A DNA stretch of 64,000 bases from Oscillospiraceae bacterium. GTDB lineage: Bacteria > Bacillota > Clostridia > Oscillospirales > Acutalibacteraceae. Positions 41,993 to 50,913 of this stretch are shown here, one piece after another. The DNA is taken from assembly GCA_015065425.1 (NCBI GenBank), contig SVQH01000001.1, positions 1 to 64,000 of the forward strand. Reading direction: 5' to 3'. A model generated the notes under the pieces. The model worked only from the letters and a program-made list of their open reading frames with translations, was not told where the DNA came from and ran no database searches. A program made the translations under genes and the position numbers. Position 1 is the stretch's first letter, and each line of letters begins with the position of its first letter.

Positions 41993-43792
41993 ATTAAGAA
42001 AACTGTTTCATATATTTGTTCATTTATGTTTATAATTCTTTTATTCTTTGATGTTTTTCCTGATAATCAGTATTTTTCATTTGCCGCAGGCTCAGGAATG
42101 TACAGTGCAACTGAAAAACTGGTATATGTTGATAATTCCGAGGATTTTCTTGATGCCTTTATAAACAATAACAAAAATATAACTGTTATATTGAAAAGCG
42201 ATATCACTGTTGATGACAAAATGTGTGATTTTCCTATTATAATTTCCGGGACGAAAGTTTTGGATATGAACGGATACAATATCAACATAACAAGTGAGTA
42301 TCCAAGCAGTATATTTTTACTTGATAAAACTGATGACAATATTACTTATCCGTGCTCCATGCATATTATGAATTCAGCGGGAAGCAACCAAAGCAGCATT
42401 GAATACAGAAATAACAATTTGGGAAAAGATGAATGTTGTCTCATAGAACTATTCGATAAAAGCTCAAGTTTGTTAGTTTATCCATTTGTTGAGCTAAAAA
42501 TCTCAGCGGAATCGAAAGGATCGTCTTCTGTTGTCCGTATCAATAAATTCAAGGAAATGAGATTAATAGGTAATACATTCACAACCGACTCAATAATTTT
42601 AACAAATGAAGCTGAAAAAGGAAAAGGTATAAATCTTACGTGTGAGAATTCTGTTTCGGATTCTCTTATTGAACTGAGCTTTTGCAGCATTGAAAGTAAT
42701 TCGTACTGTATTGATAACAATGACATACAATCACACTGCAGATTTATAATAGGAGAAAGTAAATTCAGAAGCTGTGAGAATAATGTTATAAATGTTAATT
42801 CAGAGAGTAATTTATGTTGGTCTGATATTTTACGAACAAATCAATATACAAAATTCCATGCTTTTAATGATAATGAAATTATCCCGGCAGAAACACGGAT
42901 AAACACAGACACTGTTTTTAATTATATTCATATTAATCAATTAGATTCATCAGGTTGCATATATCACAATACGGAAAACAGCATTATGCTTCTGTGTACT
43001 CCTGAGTATCATTTAATGCAATGTCAATTTTGCGGTGGTACAGCCGGAATACAAAAACACGAAACAGTGACGATGATTCCACCAGACTGTAATTCAAATG
43101 GATTGACAGACGGTATTTTATGTAAATGCGGTTATATTACTGCACAGAGAATCAACAGCTTACATTCTGAACTTGACTATCATAAAACAGAGCCTTCATG
43201 TATTTCTTATGGAACCAAATATCCGATAGCTTTTTGCAATTCCTGTAGGAAATATATTATAAAAACCGAAAAAGATGAGTACAGAGAATTAGAGTCTGAA
43301 AAAGACATTCTTATGCCGTTAGAGCAGCATTCAATAATTGAAATAACTGCTAATTTTCCGACCTGTACTGAAGATGGAAATATAAAACATTTTAAATGTA
43401 AAGATTGCGGTAAATTATTTTCGGATAAAGCCGGACTGAATATTATTACAGACGTATCTCTGAGTGCAAGTCATAATTATCATTGGGTAATATCTACTCC
43501 TGCCACTGAGCAAACATCAGGAGAAAAAATTTTGATTTGTTCTGATTGTGCTCATATAAAAGAATATGAAGAAATTCCGCCGGAAACTGTCAGTTTTTCT
43601 CGTGGTGATATTAATGATGATGGTCAAGTCACTTCGGCTGATGCAAGGCTTGCTTTGAGATATTCCGTGGGGCTTGAAACATTCTCATTAAAGCAAAAAT
43701 GTTCAGCAGATGCCGATAATGATAATGAAATTACCTCATCTGATGCAAGACTTATACTTCGGTTTAGTGTCGGACTTGAGTATTTTCTGTAA
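41993..43792 (+). CDS. Secreted protein with C-terminal dockerin repeats, apparent AUU start
   Basis: About 599 residues. No ATG, GTG or TTG lies at a workable distance from the very strong GAGGAGGG site; the in-frame codon at the right spacing is ATT (41993), giving (M)KKTVSYICSFMFIILLF, an ideal signal peptide. The TTG at 41969 is upstream of the ribosome-binding site. The middle holds Cys-rich repeats of the C-x-x-C...H type (about 340-520: CQFCGG, CKCGY, CNSC, CKDCGK, CSDC). The end has two dockerin type I repeats, GDINDDGQVTSADARLALRYS and ADNDNEITSSDARLILRFS with Ca-binding Asp/Asn positions, so it probably docks to a cohesin. Confidence 0.82.
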   Translation: MKKTVSYICSFMFIILLFFDVFPDNQYFSFAAGSGMYSATEKLVYVDNSEDFLDAFINNNKNITVILKSDITVDDKMCDFPIIISGTKVLDMNGYNINITSEYPSSIFLLDKTDDNITYPCSMHIMNSAGSNQSSIEYRNNNLGKDECCLIELFDKSSSLLVYPFVELKISAESKGSSSVVRINKFKEMRLIGNTFTTDSIILTNEAEKGKGINLTCENSVSDSLIELSFCSIESNSYCIDNNDIQSHCRFIIGESKFRSCENNVINVNSESNLCWSDILRTNQYTKFHAFNDNEIIPAETRINTDTVFNYIHINQLDSSGCIYHNTENSIMLLCTPEYHLMQCQFCGGTAGIQKHETVTMIPPDCNSNGLTDGILCKCGYITAQRINSLHSELDYHKTEPSCISYGTKYPIAFCNSCRKYIIKTEKDEYRELESEKDILMPLEQHSIIEITANFPTCTEDGNIKHFKCKDCGKLFSDKAGLNIITDVSLSASHNYHWVISTPATEQTSGEKILICSDCAHIKEYEEIPPETVSFSRGDINDDGQVTSADARLALRYSVGLETFSLKQKCSADADNDNEITSSDARLILRFSVGLEYFL

Positions 43793-43830
43793 AATTGAAT
43801 GCTGCACGTAAATAATAGCGTAATTGGGTA

Positions 43831-43859
43831 GTGACAAACGGTCATAATCATAATATAAT
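43831..43859 (+). promoter_or_regulatory. Promoter of the SPFH gene
   Basis: GTGACA (43831-43836) and TATAAT (43854-43859) are 17 bases apart, 48 bases before the start codon. Confidence 0.72.
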
Positions 43860-43906
43860 ATATTCAGAAATATTGCAGTTATCTGAAATTGAAAGGAGAA
43901 TCTTAT

Positions 43907-45319
43907 ATGGGACTTATAAAAGCGGGAATCGGTGCTTTAGGTGGTGTTTTAGCTGATCAGTGGAAAGAATTTTTTGTTTGTGATTCCATTGCTGATGATA
44001 CTCTTATGCTAAAAGGAATAAAAAGTGTTTCAGGCAGATCTTCCAACACAAAGGGCAGTGACAATGTTATTACATCAGGTTCCGGTATCGTCGTAGCCGA
44101 CGGTCAATGTATGATAATTGTTGAGCAAGGAAAAGTTGTGGAAGTATGTGCTGAACCCGGGCAGTATACCTATGATGCATCAACTGAGCCATCTGTTTTC
44201 TCCGGAAAATTTGGTGAAAGTCTTAAGGCAACTTTCAAAACAGTGGCTAAGCGTTTTACCTACGGCGGGGAACCAGCAAAGGATCAGAGAGTTTATTATT
44301 TCAATACCAAGGAGATAATGAATAATCTTTTCGGCACAAAATCTCCCATTCCGTTCAGAGTTATAATTGATACAAAACGTGATATCGATTATGAGATAAC
44401 ACTTCGTTGCAACGGAATGTTTACTTTTAGAGTTGTGGACCCGATTCTTTTCTACATTAATGTTGCCGGTAATGTTTCAGGTGAATACAGAAAAGAAAAT
44501 ATTATGGAACAGTTGAAATCTGATTTCCTGAATGCTCTTCAACCTGCTTTTGCAAAGCTTTCAGATATGGGCGTCCGATACAGTTCCATTCCTGCTCACA
44601 CTGCAGAGCTTTGCGATGCCATTGATGCAGTAATGGCACAGAAATGGCGACAGGGGAGAGGTATTAAAATTGAAAGCATCAGTTTCAATGCTCTGAATGC
44701 CCCAAAAGAAGATGAGGATGAGATTCAGAGAATAAAAAAATCAATTATTATGTCAGATCCCATGCTTGCAGGCGGATATCAGACAGCAGGTATCACTGAT
44801 GCTGCTATGAATGCTGCAAATAACCCGAACGGTGCCGCAATGGGCATGTTGGGAGTTGGAACAATGGGTGGTTTGATGGGCAATTCTGCTTCACTTTTCC
44901 GTCAAGGAATGGAACAGCAGCAATATAATGATATGTCTCATCCTTCTGCATCAACACAACCTGAGCCTGACAGTTGGAAATGTATATGCGGAGCGACTGC
45001 CAACGGTAATTTCTGCCATAGCTGCGGAAACAAAAAAACTGCTCTCCGGGAAAGCTGGACATGTTCCTGCGGAACCAGTGTTTCCGGTAATTTTTGTTCA
45101 AATTGCGGAAGCAAAAGACCTGAAGAACCACGCGGATGGACATGCTGCTGCGGAAATGTAAATCAGGGAAAGTTCTGTACTGACTGCGGTGCAAAAAAGC
45201 CTGAAGGTGCACTATTGTATAAATGCGACAAATGCGGTTGGATACCCGATGATCCTTATAACCCTCCTAAATTTTGCCCTCAATGTGGCGATATATTTAA
45301 CGAAACAGATAAAAATTAA
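43907..45319 (+). CDS. SPFH-domain protein with C-terminal zinc ribbons (YdjI-like)
   Basis: 470 residues. The N-terminal part (about 1-270) is an SPFH/virion-core-protein-like domain (LADQWKEFFVCDSI..., VVDPILFYINVAGNVSG, GIKIESISFNAL). A Gly/Ala/Met-rich linker follows. The last 120 residues hold four CxC/CxxC zinc-ribbon units (KCICGATANGNFCHSCG, CSCGTSVSGNFCSNCG, CCCGNVNQGKFCTDCG, KCDKCGWI...CPQCG). YdjI-type proteins in bacilli act with PspA/LiaH-like membrane stress proteins. ATG at 43907 follows AAGGAG. It has its own promoter and terminator. Confidence 0.88.
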   Translation: MGLIKAGIGALGGVLADQWKEFFVCDSIADDTLMLKGIKSVSGRSSNTKGSDNVITSGSGIVVADGQCMIIVEQGKVVEVCAEPGQYTYDASTEPSVFSGKFGESLKATFKTVAKRFTYGGEPAKDQRVYYFNTKEIMNNLFGTKSPIPFRVIIDTKRDIDYEITLRCNGMFTFRVVDPILFYINVAGNVSGEYRKENIMEQLKSDFLNALQPAFAKLSDMGVRYSSIPAHTAELCDAIDAVMAQKWRQGRGIKIESISFNALNAPKEDEDEIQRIKKSIIMSDPMLAGGYQTAGITDAAMNAANNPNGAAMGMLGVGTMGGLMGNSASLFRQGMEQQQYNDMSHPSASTQPEPDSWKCICGATANGNFCHSCGNKKTALRESWTCSCGTSVSGNFCSNCGSKRPEEPRGWTCCCGNVNQGKFCTDCGAKKPEGALLYKCDKCGWIPDDPYNPPKFCPQCGDIFNETDKN

Positions 45320-45330
45320 TTATGCTTTAA

Positions 45331-45376
45331 AACATCAGCACTCCCGATTTTTAGTTATATCGGGAGTGCTGATGTT
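45331..45376. terminator. Bidirectional terminator
   Basis: Perfect 18-base arms (45331-45348 and 45359-45376), 10-base loop. It separates the convergent SPFH and methyltransferase genes and overlaps the stop of the latter. Confidence 0.88.
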
Positions 45377-46733
45377 AATATTTTGTTCTGAGCCCCTTGG
45401 GATAATGATTTTTAGCCTTTCCGTTTACAATTTTTACTCCGCCGACAGAGACTCCGCAAACGGTTACTACCGCCCAGCCGTTTTCAACATCTGTTTCGAT
45501 TTCTTCACCGTGTAAATATTTTTTCAGCTCGTTACTTTCCGGAGAAAGCTCGATTTTTCTTTTGAAATACTTACCCATAGCCATAAAAAACTGGTGATGA
45601 GGCTGTATGTAATTCTTTTTTATTTCACCGATATTTATTCCAAGTGAAAACAGATTATTGCATAAAAAATTAATATCCGCAGAAAATAAGACAGGTGTAT
45701 TATTATGCATTTTAATATCTGCATAATCATATTGTGTCAGAGTATCATCAAGAAATTCAATTACGGATTTATCTATATTTGATTTCTTTTTATCAGCAAC
45801 ATGCAAATTATTTATTCTATCGGAAGTATTATGCAAAACAGCCATAAATTGCCCTTCACCTTTAGCTTTATGAGGATAAAAACGCCTGCAAAATTCGATA
45901 TTCTCCGCTACACAACCGGCAAATCTGATACCGTCACAGGTGCATTCTTCCACGGAACTTTTAACTCTCACTATTTCAAAATCAGGATTACTTTTCAGAA
46001 AAGCATCTATCACCATTTCATTTTCTTCAAGAGAAAAAGTACATGTTGCATAAATAATATATCCGCCATTTTTGAGAAGCCCGACTGCATTATCAAGTAT
46101 TTCTTTTTGCCTTTGTGCACATATTTTGACATTATCCAAGCTCCACTCTTTGATAGCAGTGTCATCTTTTCTGAACATCCCTTCACCGGAACATGGTGCA
46201 TCGCACATAATCAAGTCGAATTTTTCAGAAAAAACAGAAGATAATTTTCCTGTATCAAGGCAAGTCGTTATAGTGTTCTGCAATCCGAGCCTTTCAATAT
46301 TTCCCGTAAGAATTCTGCATCTTGATAAAATAATTTCGTTTGAAACAAGGACTCCGTTCTTGTCGAGTTTATTTTTAATCTGAGTACTTTTTCCTCCGGG
46401 GGCAGCACATAAATCAAGAACATGCCAGGAAGGAACAATGTCAATGCATTCTGCAGGTGCCATAGCAGCAGGCTCCTGGATATAAATCATCCCTGCATGG
46501 TGAAACGGATGATTGCCCGCTTTTTCGTAATCAAGATAATAACCGTTTTCCGCATAAGGAATTTTTTCATTTCCGAATATATTCATCTTATCAAAATCTT
46601 CCAAGGAAATTTTATCAGTATTTATTCTGAAGCCTTTGACAGGTTCACTATTCAGTGAATTAATAAAATCGTCATAATCGTCACTTAATAAGCTTCTCAT
46701 TCTGTTAAGAAATTCATCAGGAAATGTTTTCAT
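45375..46733 (-). CDS. RsmF/RsmB-family rRNA cytosine-5 methyltransferase
   Basis: 452 residues. SAM-binding motif I is LDLCAAPGGKSTQ, motif IV is DAPCSGEGMF and motif VI is YATCTFS; the Cys residues of IV and VI are the catalytic pair of NOL1/NOP2/Sun enzymes. The N-terminal extension (KGFRINTDK) and a C-terminal RsmF-like domain are present. It methylates a cytosine in 16S rRNA or a similar target; the exact position cannot be deduced. ATG at 46731-46733. Confidence 0.9.
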   Translation of the reverse strand: MKTFPDEFLNRMRSLLSDDYDDFINSLNSEPVKGFRINTDKISLEDFDKMNIFGNEKIPYAENGYYLDYEKAGNHPFHHAGMIYIQEPAAMAPAECIDIVPSWHVLDLCAAPGGKSTQIKNKLDKNGVLVSNEIILSRCRILTGNIERLGLQNTITTCLDTGKLSSVFSEKFDLIMCDAPCSGEGMFRKDDTAIKEWSLDNVKICAQRQKEILDNAVGLLKNGGYIIYATCTFSLEENEMVIDAFLKSNPDFEIVRVKSSVEECTCDGIRFAGCVAENIEFCRRFYPHKAKGEGQFMAVLHNTSDRINNLHVADKKKSNIDKSVIEFLDDTLTQYDYADIKMHNNTPVLFSADINFLCNNLFSLGINIGEIKKNYIQPHHQFFMAMGKYFKRKIELSPESNELKKYLHGEEIETDVENGWAVVTVCGVSVGGVKIVNGKAKNHYPKGLRTKY

Positions 46734-46762
46734 ATTTAAGCTCCGTTATCTTTTTTATTATC

Positions 46763-46880
46763 TAGCAAATTACTTGCATCGTGAGTAATTTGCTATATCA
46801 AGAAACACCGATTCCCCCCAAGCCCCGGGGCAGGGGTTTGATAAATCATAAGATTTTTTCTTATAAGTAGTATAAATCAA
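46763..46880. repeat. Compound hairpin element upstream of the methyltransferase gene
   Basis: Three inverted repeats lie in a row: TAGCAAATTACT/AGTAATTTGCTA (46763-46774 with 46784-46795), a GC-rich block around the palindrome GCCCCGGGGC flanked by C-runs and G-runs (about 46813-46840), and TCATAAGA/TCTTATAAG (about 46847-46867). The GC-rich block is an outlier in AT-rich surroundings. It may be a REP- or MITE-like repeat. No second copy was seen in the window. Confidence 0.5.
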
Positions 46881-46903
46881 AATTTTACATTTGGCAATAA
46901 GTT

Positions 46904-46941
46904 AAAATGCAGAAATCCTTAAATGCGGACTTCTGCATTTT
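46904..46941 (-). terminator. Terminator after the unclassified glycosidase gene
   Basis: 15-base arms AAAATGCAGAAATCC and GGACTTCTGCATTTT with one mismatch. It lies seven bases after the stop of the minus-strand gene. Confidence 0.75.
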
Positions 46942-46947
46942 TTTCAA

Positions 46948-49134
46948 TCACTTGTATATTTTAACAATTCTTTTACCTGTTTTACTCTTAAAAGTGATAA
47001 GTACGGTACTTGCCAATGCTTCATAGACGAATTCAACGGGATTATCATCTACAGTTACTTCTGACGGATTAAAGGGAAGTCGGATACGGATATTGGCAGT
47101 AAAACAACCTGCACCGGCAATTAACAATTCTACATATTTTTCATTAGTTGTTAAGTTTTCAACTCTTACGGAAGTTCCTATTATTTCAACAGAAGAGTCT
47201 GACAGATAAAGATCTCGCATCATTGCTTTATCATTAGGGAAAAGTACCTTTTCTGTAATTATATCAAACTTTGGTGAGAACATATCACAGAAAAGTCCCT
47301 CAAACACAAGCGGCTCATCATTTATACTTTCATCCATTACAGATGCTATAATATATGGACCTCTTTGTATCGTCAGATGATTGTTGAACTGAATATCTTG
47401 ACCTTTTCTCGCAGCTGATTCGCAGAAAAACTCACGAAGAGATTGAGCATTTTTTTCTGAAAACGCAAATACCGACGGATTAATTTTCCATACAGCCGCT
47501 GTTCCGTTTCCGCAAGAAAATATCTCTTTGTTGTCTGACAGATTTATTCCAAGCATCGAAAACAGATGCTCTGCAGGGTTATCATATTTGTCGGTCCACC
47601 ATGAATTTATATTATTATACGGATCAAATCCGTCTCCGATATATATGAGTTGCCCTCCTTCTTTTACCCAAGAAGCTATAGAGTTGTTAATATCAGGGTA
47701 ATCAGGTTTCATATACTCATAACTCATAAGAAGCATATCATAATCATCAAGATATCCGACATATCTTCTCATATTATCAAGAAGAACAGGTCTCACGGGG
47801 ATGCCGAATTTTAACAAAGGTAACGCCATTGAAAAGAATGCAGGAAAAGCATTAGAGGACATAAATTTAAGCATAAGCTCTTTGTTGTCGCTCGAATAGA
47901 ATAGCTCTTCACGGAAACGTTTAATAAGTTCCTCATTATCATTCAATACGGTTCCTACTGTTTCCTTTGCTTCATCAGAAAAAAATGAATCAGGGTATTC
48001 CCTTTGATAGAGCTGACAGTCACCTACAAGTATTCCAACTCTCAAATCAGGCTCATTACACCCCTCTAAAGTACCGAGAGTATGAAAAGTGTTATTGAGG
48101 ATTGTTGCATAATCTTCAGGGATTGACAATGCATTGGCTGAATTTTTAGGATATTTATCTTCAAATACACGGTTGGGCCACGGACAGATCTCATATTTAT
48201 TTACTTTAGGATGAAGCAAGGATGCAACTACGGTACACAGATAGTTTTTTCTGTAATCATCCCAATCAAAAACAGGATTATCTTCAATCGGATCATGTAA
48301 AAACCACATATTCTTTCCTGTTCCTTTTGTAAGCTCCTGCATTACTCCGTATTCAAGATATGCCGTTTCAAATGTTCTTTCCTTAAGTATACCGTTAAAC
48401 CAATTTTTCTCACGGGATGTTCCCGTCCATACCTGTGCTATACATCCGTCTACTGCAGGAATATCAGAAAGCTTACCTTCAGGACTTACAATTTTCCATT
48501 GCGTATAATTTATCAGTGAGTGAGTAGGAACATAAAATCTGATATCTCTGTTATATTTAGTTTTTGCATACTCTTTAAGAGAGGAAGAGAGACGGTCAAT
48601 GGTCCTTGTATACAGATATGCCTTAAGCTTTCCACACTTATATTTTGCATCCACGCTTTCATGAGGTGGTGACCAGGGCTCTCTGTAATATAACTCATAT
48701 TCCCGCTTAAAAGCAGGAGAATATCCGCCTCTGTCCCAGAATTCGGGCTCTTCAACATGAATTGCCTCAATTCCTGCATCAACAACTATACGGAGCTTAT
48801 CACTCAGATAATCAGCAAAAGATACAGTAGGTACCATATACGGAACGTCTTTGCCGTGTACGATAAGATTACCGAAACGGTCCTGTTGTGCCTCATCCCA
48901 ATGATTCACTCCGTCATATTCTCCATAAAGGTAATCCTGATATCGCCCCCAGGCAATACCTGTCATAAAATGAATTACATATCCCGCTTCACGATGTTGC
49001 TTTATGCGTTCTGAAGTAGTTTCATCGAGTCTGTATACCATTACAAAGTCGCTCTGACAATCAATGCTTTCAAGAAGAGGAGAGCCTGATTGAAAGCCTG
49101 TGCGTTCTTCATTTCTGTTTCTGAGAAAAGACAT
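46948..49134 (-). CDS. Unclassified glycoside hydrolase-like protein (GH42-like architecture)
   Basis: 728 residues without signal peptide. Residues about 50-370 look like a TIM barrel (GYVIHFMTGIAWGRYQDYL; GIEAIHVEEPEFWDRGG; YLEYGVMQELTKG). Residues about 370-560 resemble the flavodoxin-like trimerization domain of GH42/GH14-type enzymes (YDMLLMSYEYMKP, WVKEGGQLIYIGDG). The last part is a beta-sandwich. The acidic pair in HVEEPEFW is a candidate acid/base. No established GH family was recognised with confidence. ATG follows GGAGGTATATTATA. It is monocistronic. Confidence 0.7.
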   Translation of the reverse strand: MSFLRNRNEERTGFQSGSPLLESIDCQSDFVMVYRLDETTSERIKQHREAGYVIHFMTGIAWGRYQDYLYGEYDGVNHWDEAQQDRFGNLIVHGKDVPYMVPTVSFADYLSDKLRIVVDAGIEAIHVEEPEFWDRGGYSPAFKREYELYYREPWSPPHESVDAKYKCGKLKAYLYTRTIDRLSSSLKEYAKTKYNRDIRFYVPTHSLINYTQWKIVSPEGKLSDIPAVDGCIAQVWTGTSREKNWFNGILKERTFETAYLEYGVMQELTKGTGKNMWFLHDPIEDNPVFDWDDYRKNYLCTVVASLLHPKVNKYEICPWPNRVFEDKYPKNSANALSIPEDYATILNNTFHTLGTLEGCNEPDLRVGILVGDCQLYQREYPDSFFSDEAKETVGTVLNDNEELIKRFREELFYSSDNKELMLKFMSSNAFPAFFSMALPLLKFGIPVRPVLLDNMRRYVGYLDDYDMLLMSYEYMKPDYPDINNSIASWVKEGGQLIYIGDGFDPYNNINSWWTDKYDNPAEHLFSMLGINLSDNKEIFSCGNGTAAVWKINPSVFAFSEKNAQSLREFFCESAARKGQDIQFNNHLTIQRGPYIIASVMDESINDEPLVFEGLFCDMFSPKFDIITEKVLFPNDKAMMRDLYLSDSSVEIIGTSVRVENLTTNEKYVELLIAGAGCFTANIRIRLPFNPSEVTVDDNPVEFVYEALASTVLITFKSKTGKRIVKIYK

Positions 49135-49360
49135 TATAATATACCTCCATATTTATTAAATTAATTGTAAACGATTTATATAATTTTTTCTACACTAAAA
49201 CATAAAAAACTTCTGTTTTTTCAGTCTTATTACCAAAAATATGTCAGATAATAAATTTTTTTTAATTAATTTGTATATTATGACTTGCCATATATCTATT
49301 TTTTTGTTATTATTATAACATCATAGTGATAACAACAGAATAAATTACGGGGAGGGGAAA

Positions 49361-50002
49361 ATGTCGCTTAATAAAAAAGATTTTATAATATCGTTTGTCC
49401 GACATGCTGAGTCATGCGGAAATGCAGGTATTCATTATGAAAATGAATATCAGGAAGATGATCCGCCTTTGAGTCCTCACGGACTTTTACAGGCAGAAAA
49501 GTTGGCACAGAGTTCATATACGGATGATATCACAAAAATTTATTCAAGTACATTACTGAGAACAGTTCAGACAGCTTATCCGACTGCAGTCAAACTTACG
49601 AAGGAAATCATTCTTCTTCCCGACCTGATGGAAATCGGAACCGAAATCAGCGGAACAGAGCTGTGGAGGCTGAAAAATGACTACCCACTTGCAGTACCAT
49701 GTATTTCTGAACCAACTCCTTGCGGAGGAAAACTGCTTCTCGGTGACGAGAGTTATGAAGAAAAGATTGCTCGGGGAAGGCGTTGTACTGATTATTTTTA
49801 CAGCGAAGCTCGTGACGGCGATCATTTTATGGTCGTAAGTCACGGTTCATATTTCGGTTATCTTATCAGAGCCGCTCTCAATATCACATTACCTGAAAGT
49901 TTTTGTTGGCAGGTAGATAATTGCAGTATGACAAGAATTATTTTCAGAAAAGACAATATTCCCAAACTTTCATTTGCCAATTCAATTAATCATCTTATTT
50001 GA
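49361..50002 (+). CDS. Histidine phosphatase family protein
   Basis: 213 residues. The phosphohistidine motif is VRHAES near residue 14 (RHxE/S), the second Arg lies in STLLRTVQTA and the second His in VVSHGSYFG. This is the phosphoglycerate mutase-like fold; substrates range from sugar phosphates to nucleotides. GGGGAGGGGAAA precedes the ATG. It is first in a row of five co-directional genes ending with a transporter and a glycosidase. Confidence 0.9.
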   Translation: MSLNKKDFIISFVRHAESCGNAGIHYENEYQEDDPPLSPHGLLQAEKLAQSSYTDDITKIYSSTLLRTVQTAYPTAVKLTKEIILLPDLMEIGTEISGTELWRLKNDYPLAVPCISEPTPCGGKLLLGDESYEEKIARGRRCTDYFYSEARDGDHFMVVSHGSYFGYLIRAALNITLPESFCWQVDNCSMTRIIFRKDNIPKLSFANSINHLI

Positions 50003-50029
50003 TATGAATTAATCTAAGGAGGAATTTTT

Positions 50030-50911
50030 ATGAGCCAATGTCCGAAATGCCAGGCAAAATTACATATTTACAACATAAGTCAGTTTTGCCCCTCATGCGG
50101 TATTAATATGCGGTTTTATAACTTTGAAGAAAAATTTGAAAGGGAAGCAAAGCTTGCTGAATTGTCTCAGGCAGGACTTAAAGTTATGCTTCGCAACCTC
50201 AAGTATTCTTTTTCAGGGTCAAAACTCGTTACAGCCAAGCTAATAGTTATGTTATTGCCGGTTATATCCCTCTTGATTCCGTCAGGAAATTTCGTTATTT
50301 CAATGCCTTTCATTGCAAATGAATCTCACTTTGGAATACTCGGGCTTGTAAATGCATTCAGCGGAAATCTTTTACCTTATATTTTCTCTATGACCTCGTC
50401 TGAAATTACAGGTACTGAATTCACTGCTTTGAGAAATGCTCTGTTCTGTTATATTGCAGTTGCTTTATTTGCAGTCTTATGCGTTGTTTTTTCTGTGTTC
50501 GGTTTTATCAGCATCAAAAATATGCATAAATTCACAACAGTTTTTTCAGCTCTCGGAATTGTAACCTCCATTATAAGCATTATTATGAATGCATTGTTTA
50601 TTTCCGCCTCAAATGATTCAATAATTATCAGCAGTTCATTCGGTTTCGGACTTATTATAACGGCAATTATGTTTGCAGTTGTTTTTGTCGTAAATCTGCT
50701 TCTGTGGAAAACCGGTATTCACCCTGTTTATGATGAAGGCGTAATTGAAAGAGTTGAGATTTATAAACAGGTTAAAGCCGGAAAGATTGATATTGATTCT
50801 TTGCCTCAACCTGTTGTAGTAACAGAGGCAACGAAAAAGATAGACGAGGAAATAGCTAAAGAAGAGGCCGCTTTTTATGAGTCTATGAAAAATAAAAGTA
50901 AGGAGGAATAA
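50030..50911 (+). CDS. Zinc-ribbon multi-pass membrane protein
   Basis: 293 residues. An N-terminal rubredoxin-like zinc ribbon, CPKCQAK...FCPSCGIN (residues 4-26), precedes about five TM helices (60-235) and a cytoplasmic charged tail (240-293). No family was recognised. The next gene also has a zinc ribbon (in the middle of the protein), starts two bases after this stop, and is probably a partner. Function unknown; a membrane complex is inferred from the layout. Confidence 0.75.
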   Translation: MSQCPKCQAKLHIYNISQFCPSCGINMRFYNFEEKFEREAKLAELSQAGLKVMLRNLKYSFSGSKLVTAKLIVMLLPVISLLIPSGNFVISMPFIANESHFGILGLVNAFSGNLLPYIFSMTSSEITGTEFTALRNALFCYIAVALFAVLCVVFSVFGFISIKNMHKFTTVFSALGIVTSIISIIMNALFISASNDSIIISSSFGFGLIITAIMFAVVFVVNLLLWKTGIHPVYDEGVIERVEIYKQVKAGKIDIDSLPQPVVVTEATKKIDEEIAKEEAAFYESMKNKSKEE

Positions 50912-50913
50912 TA

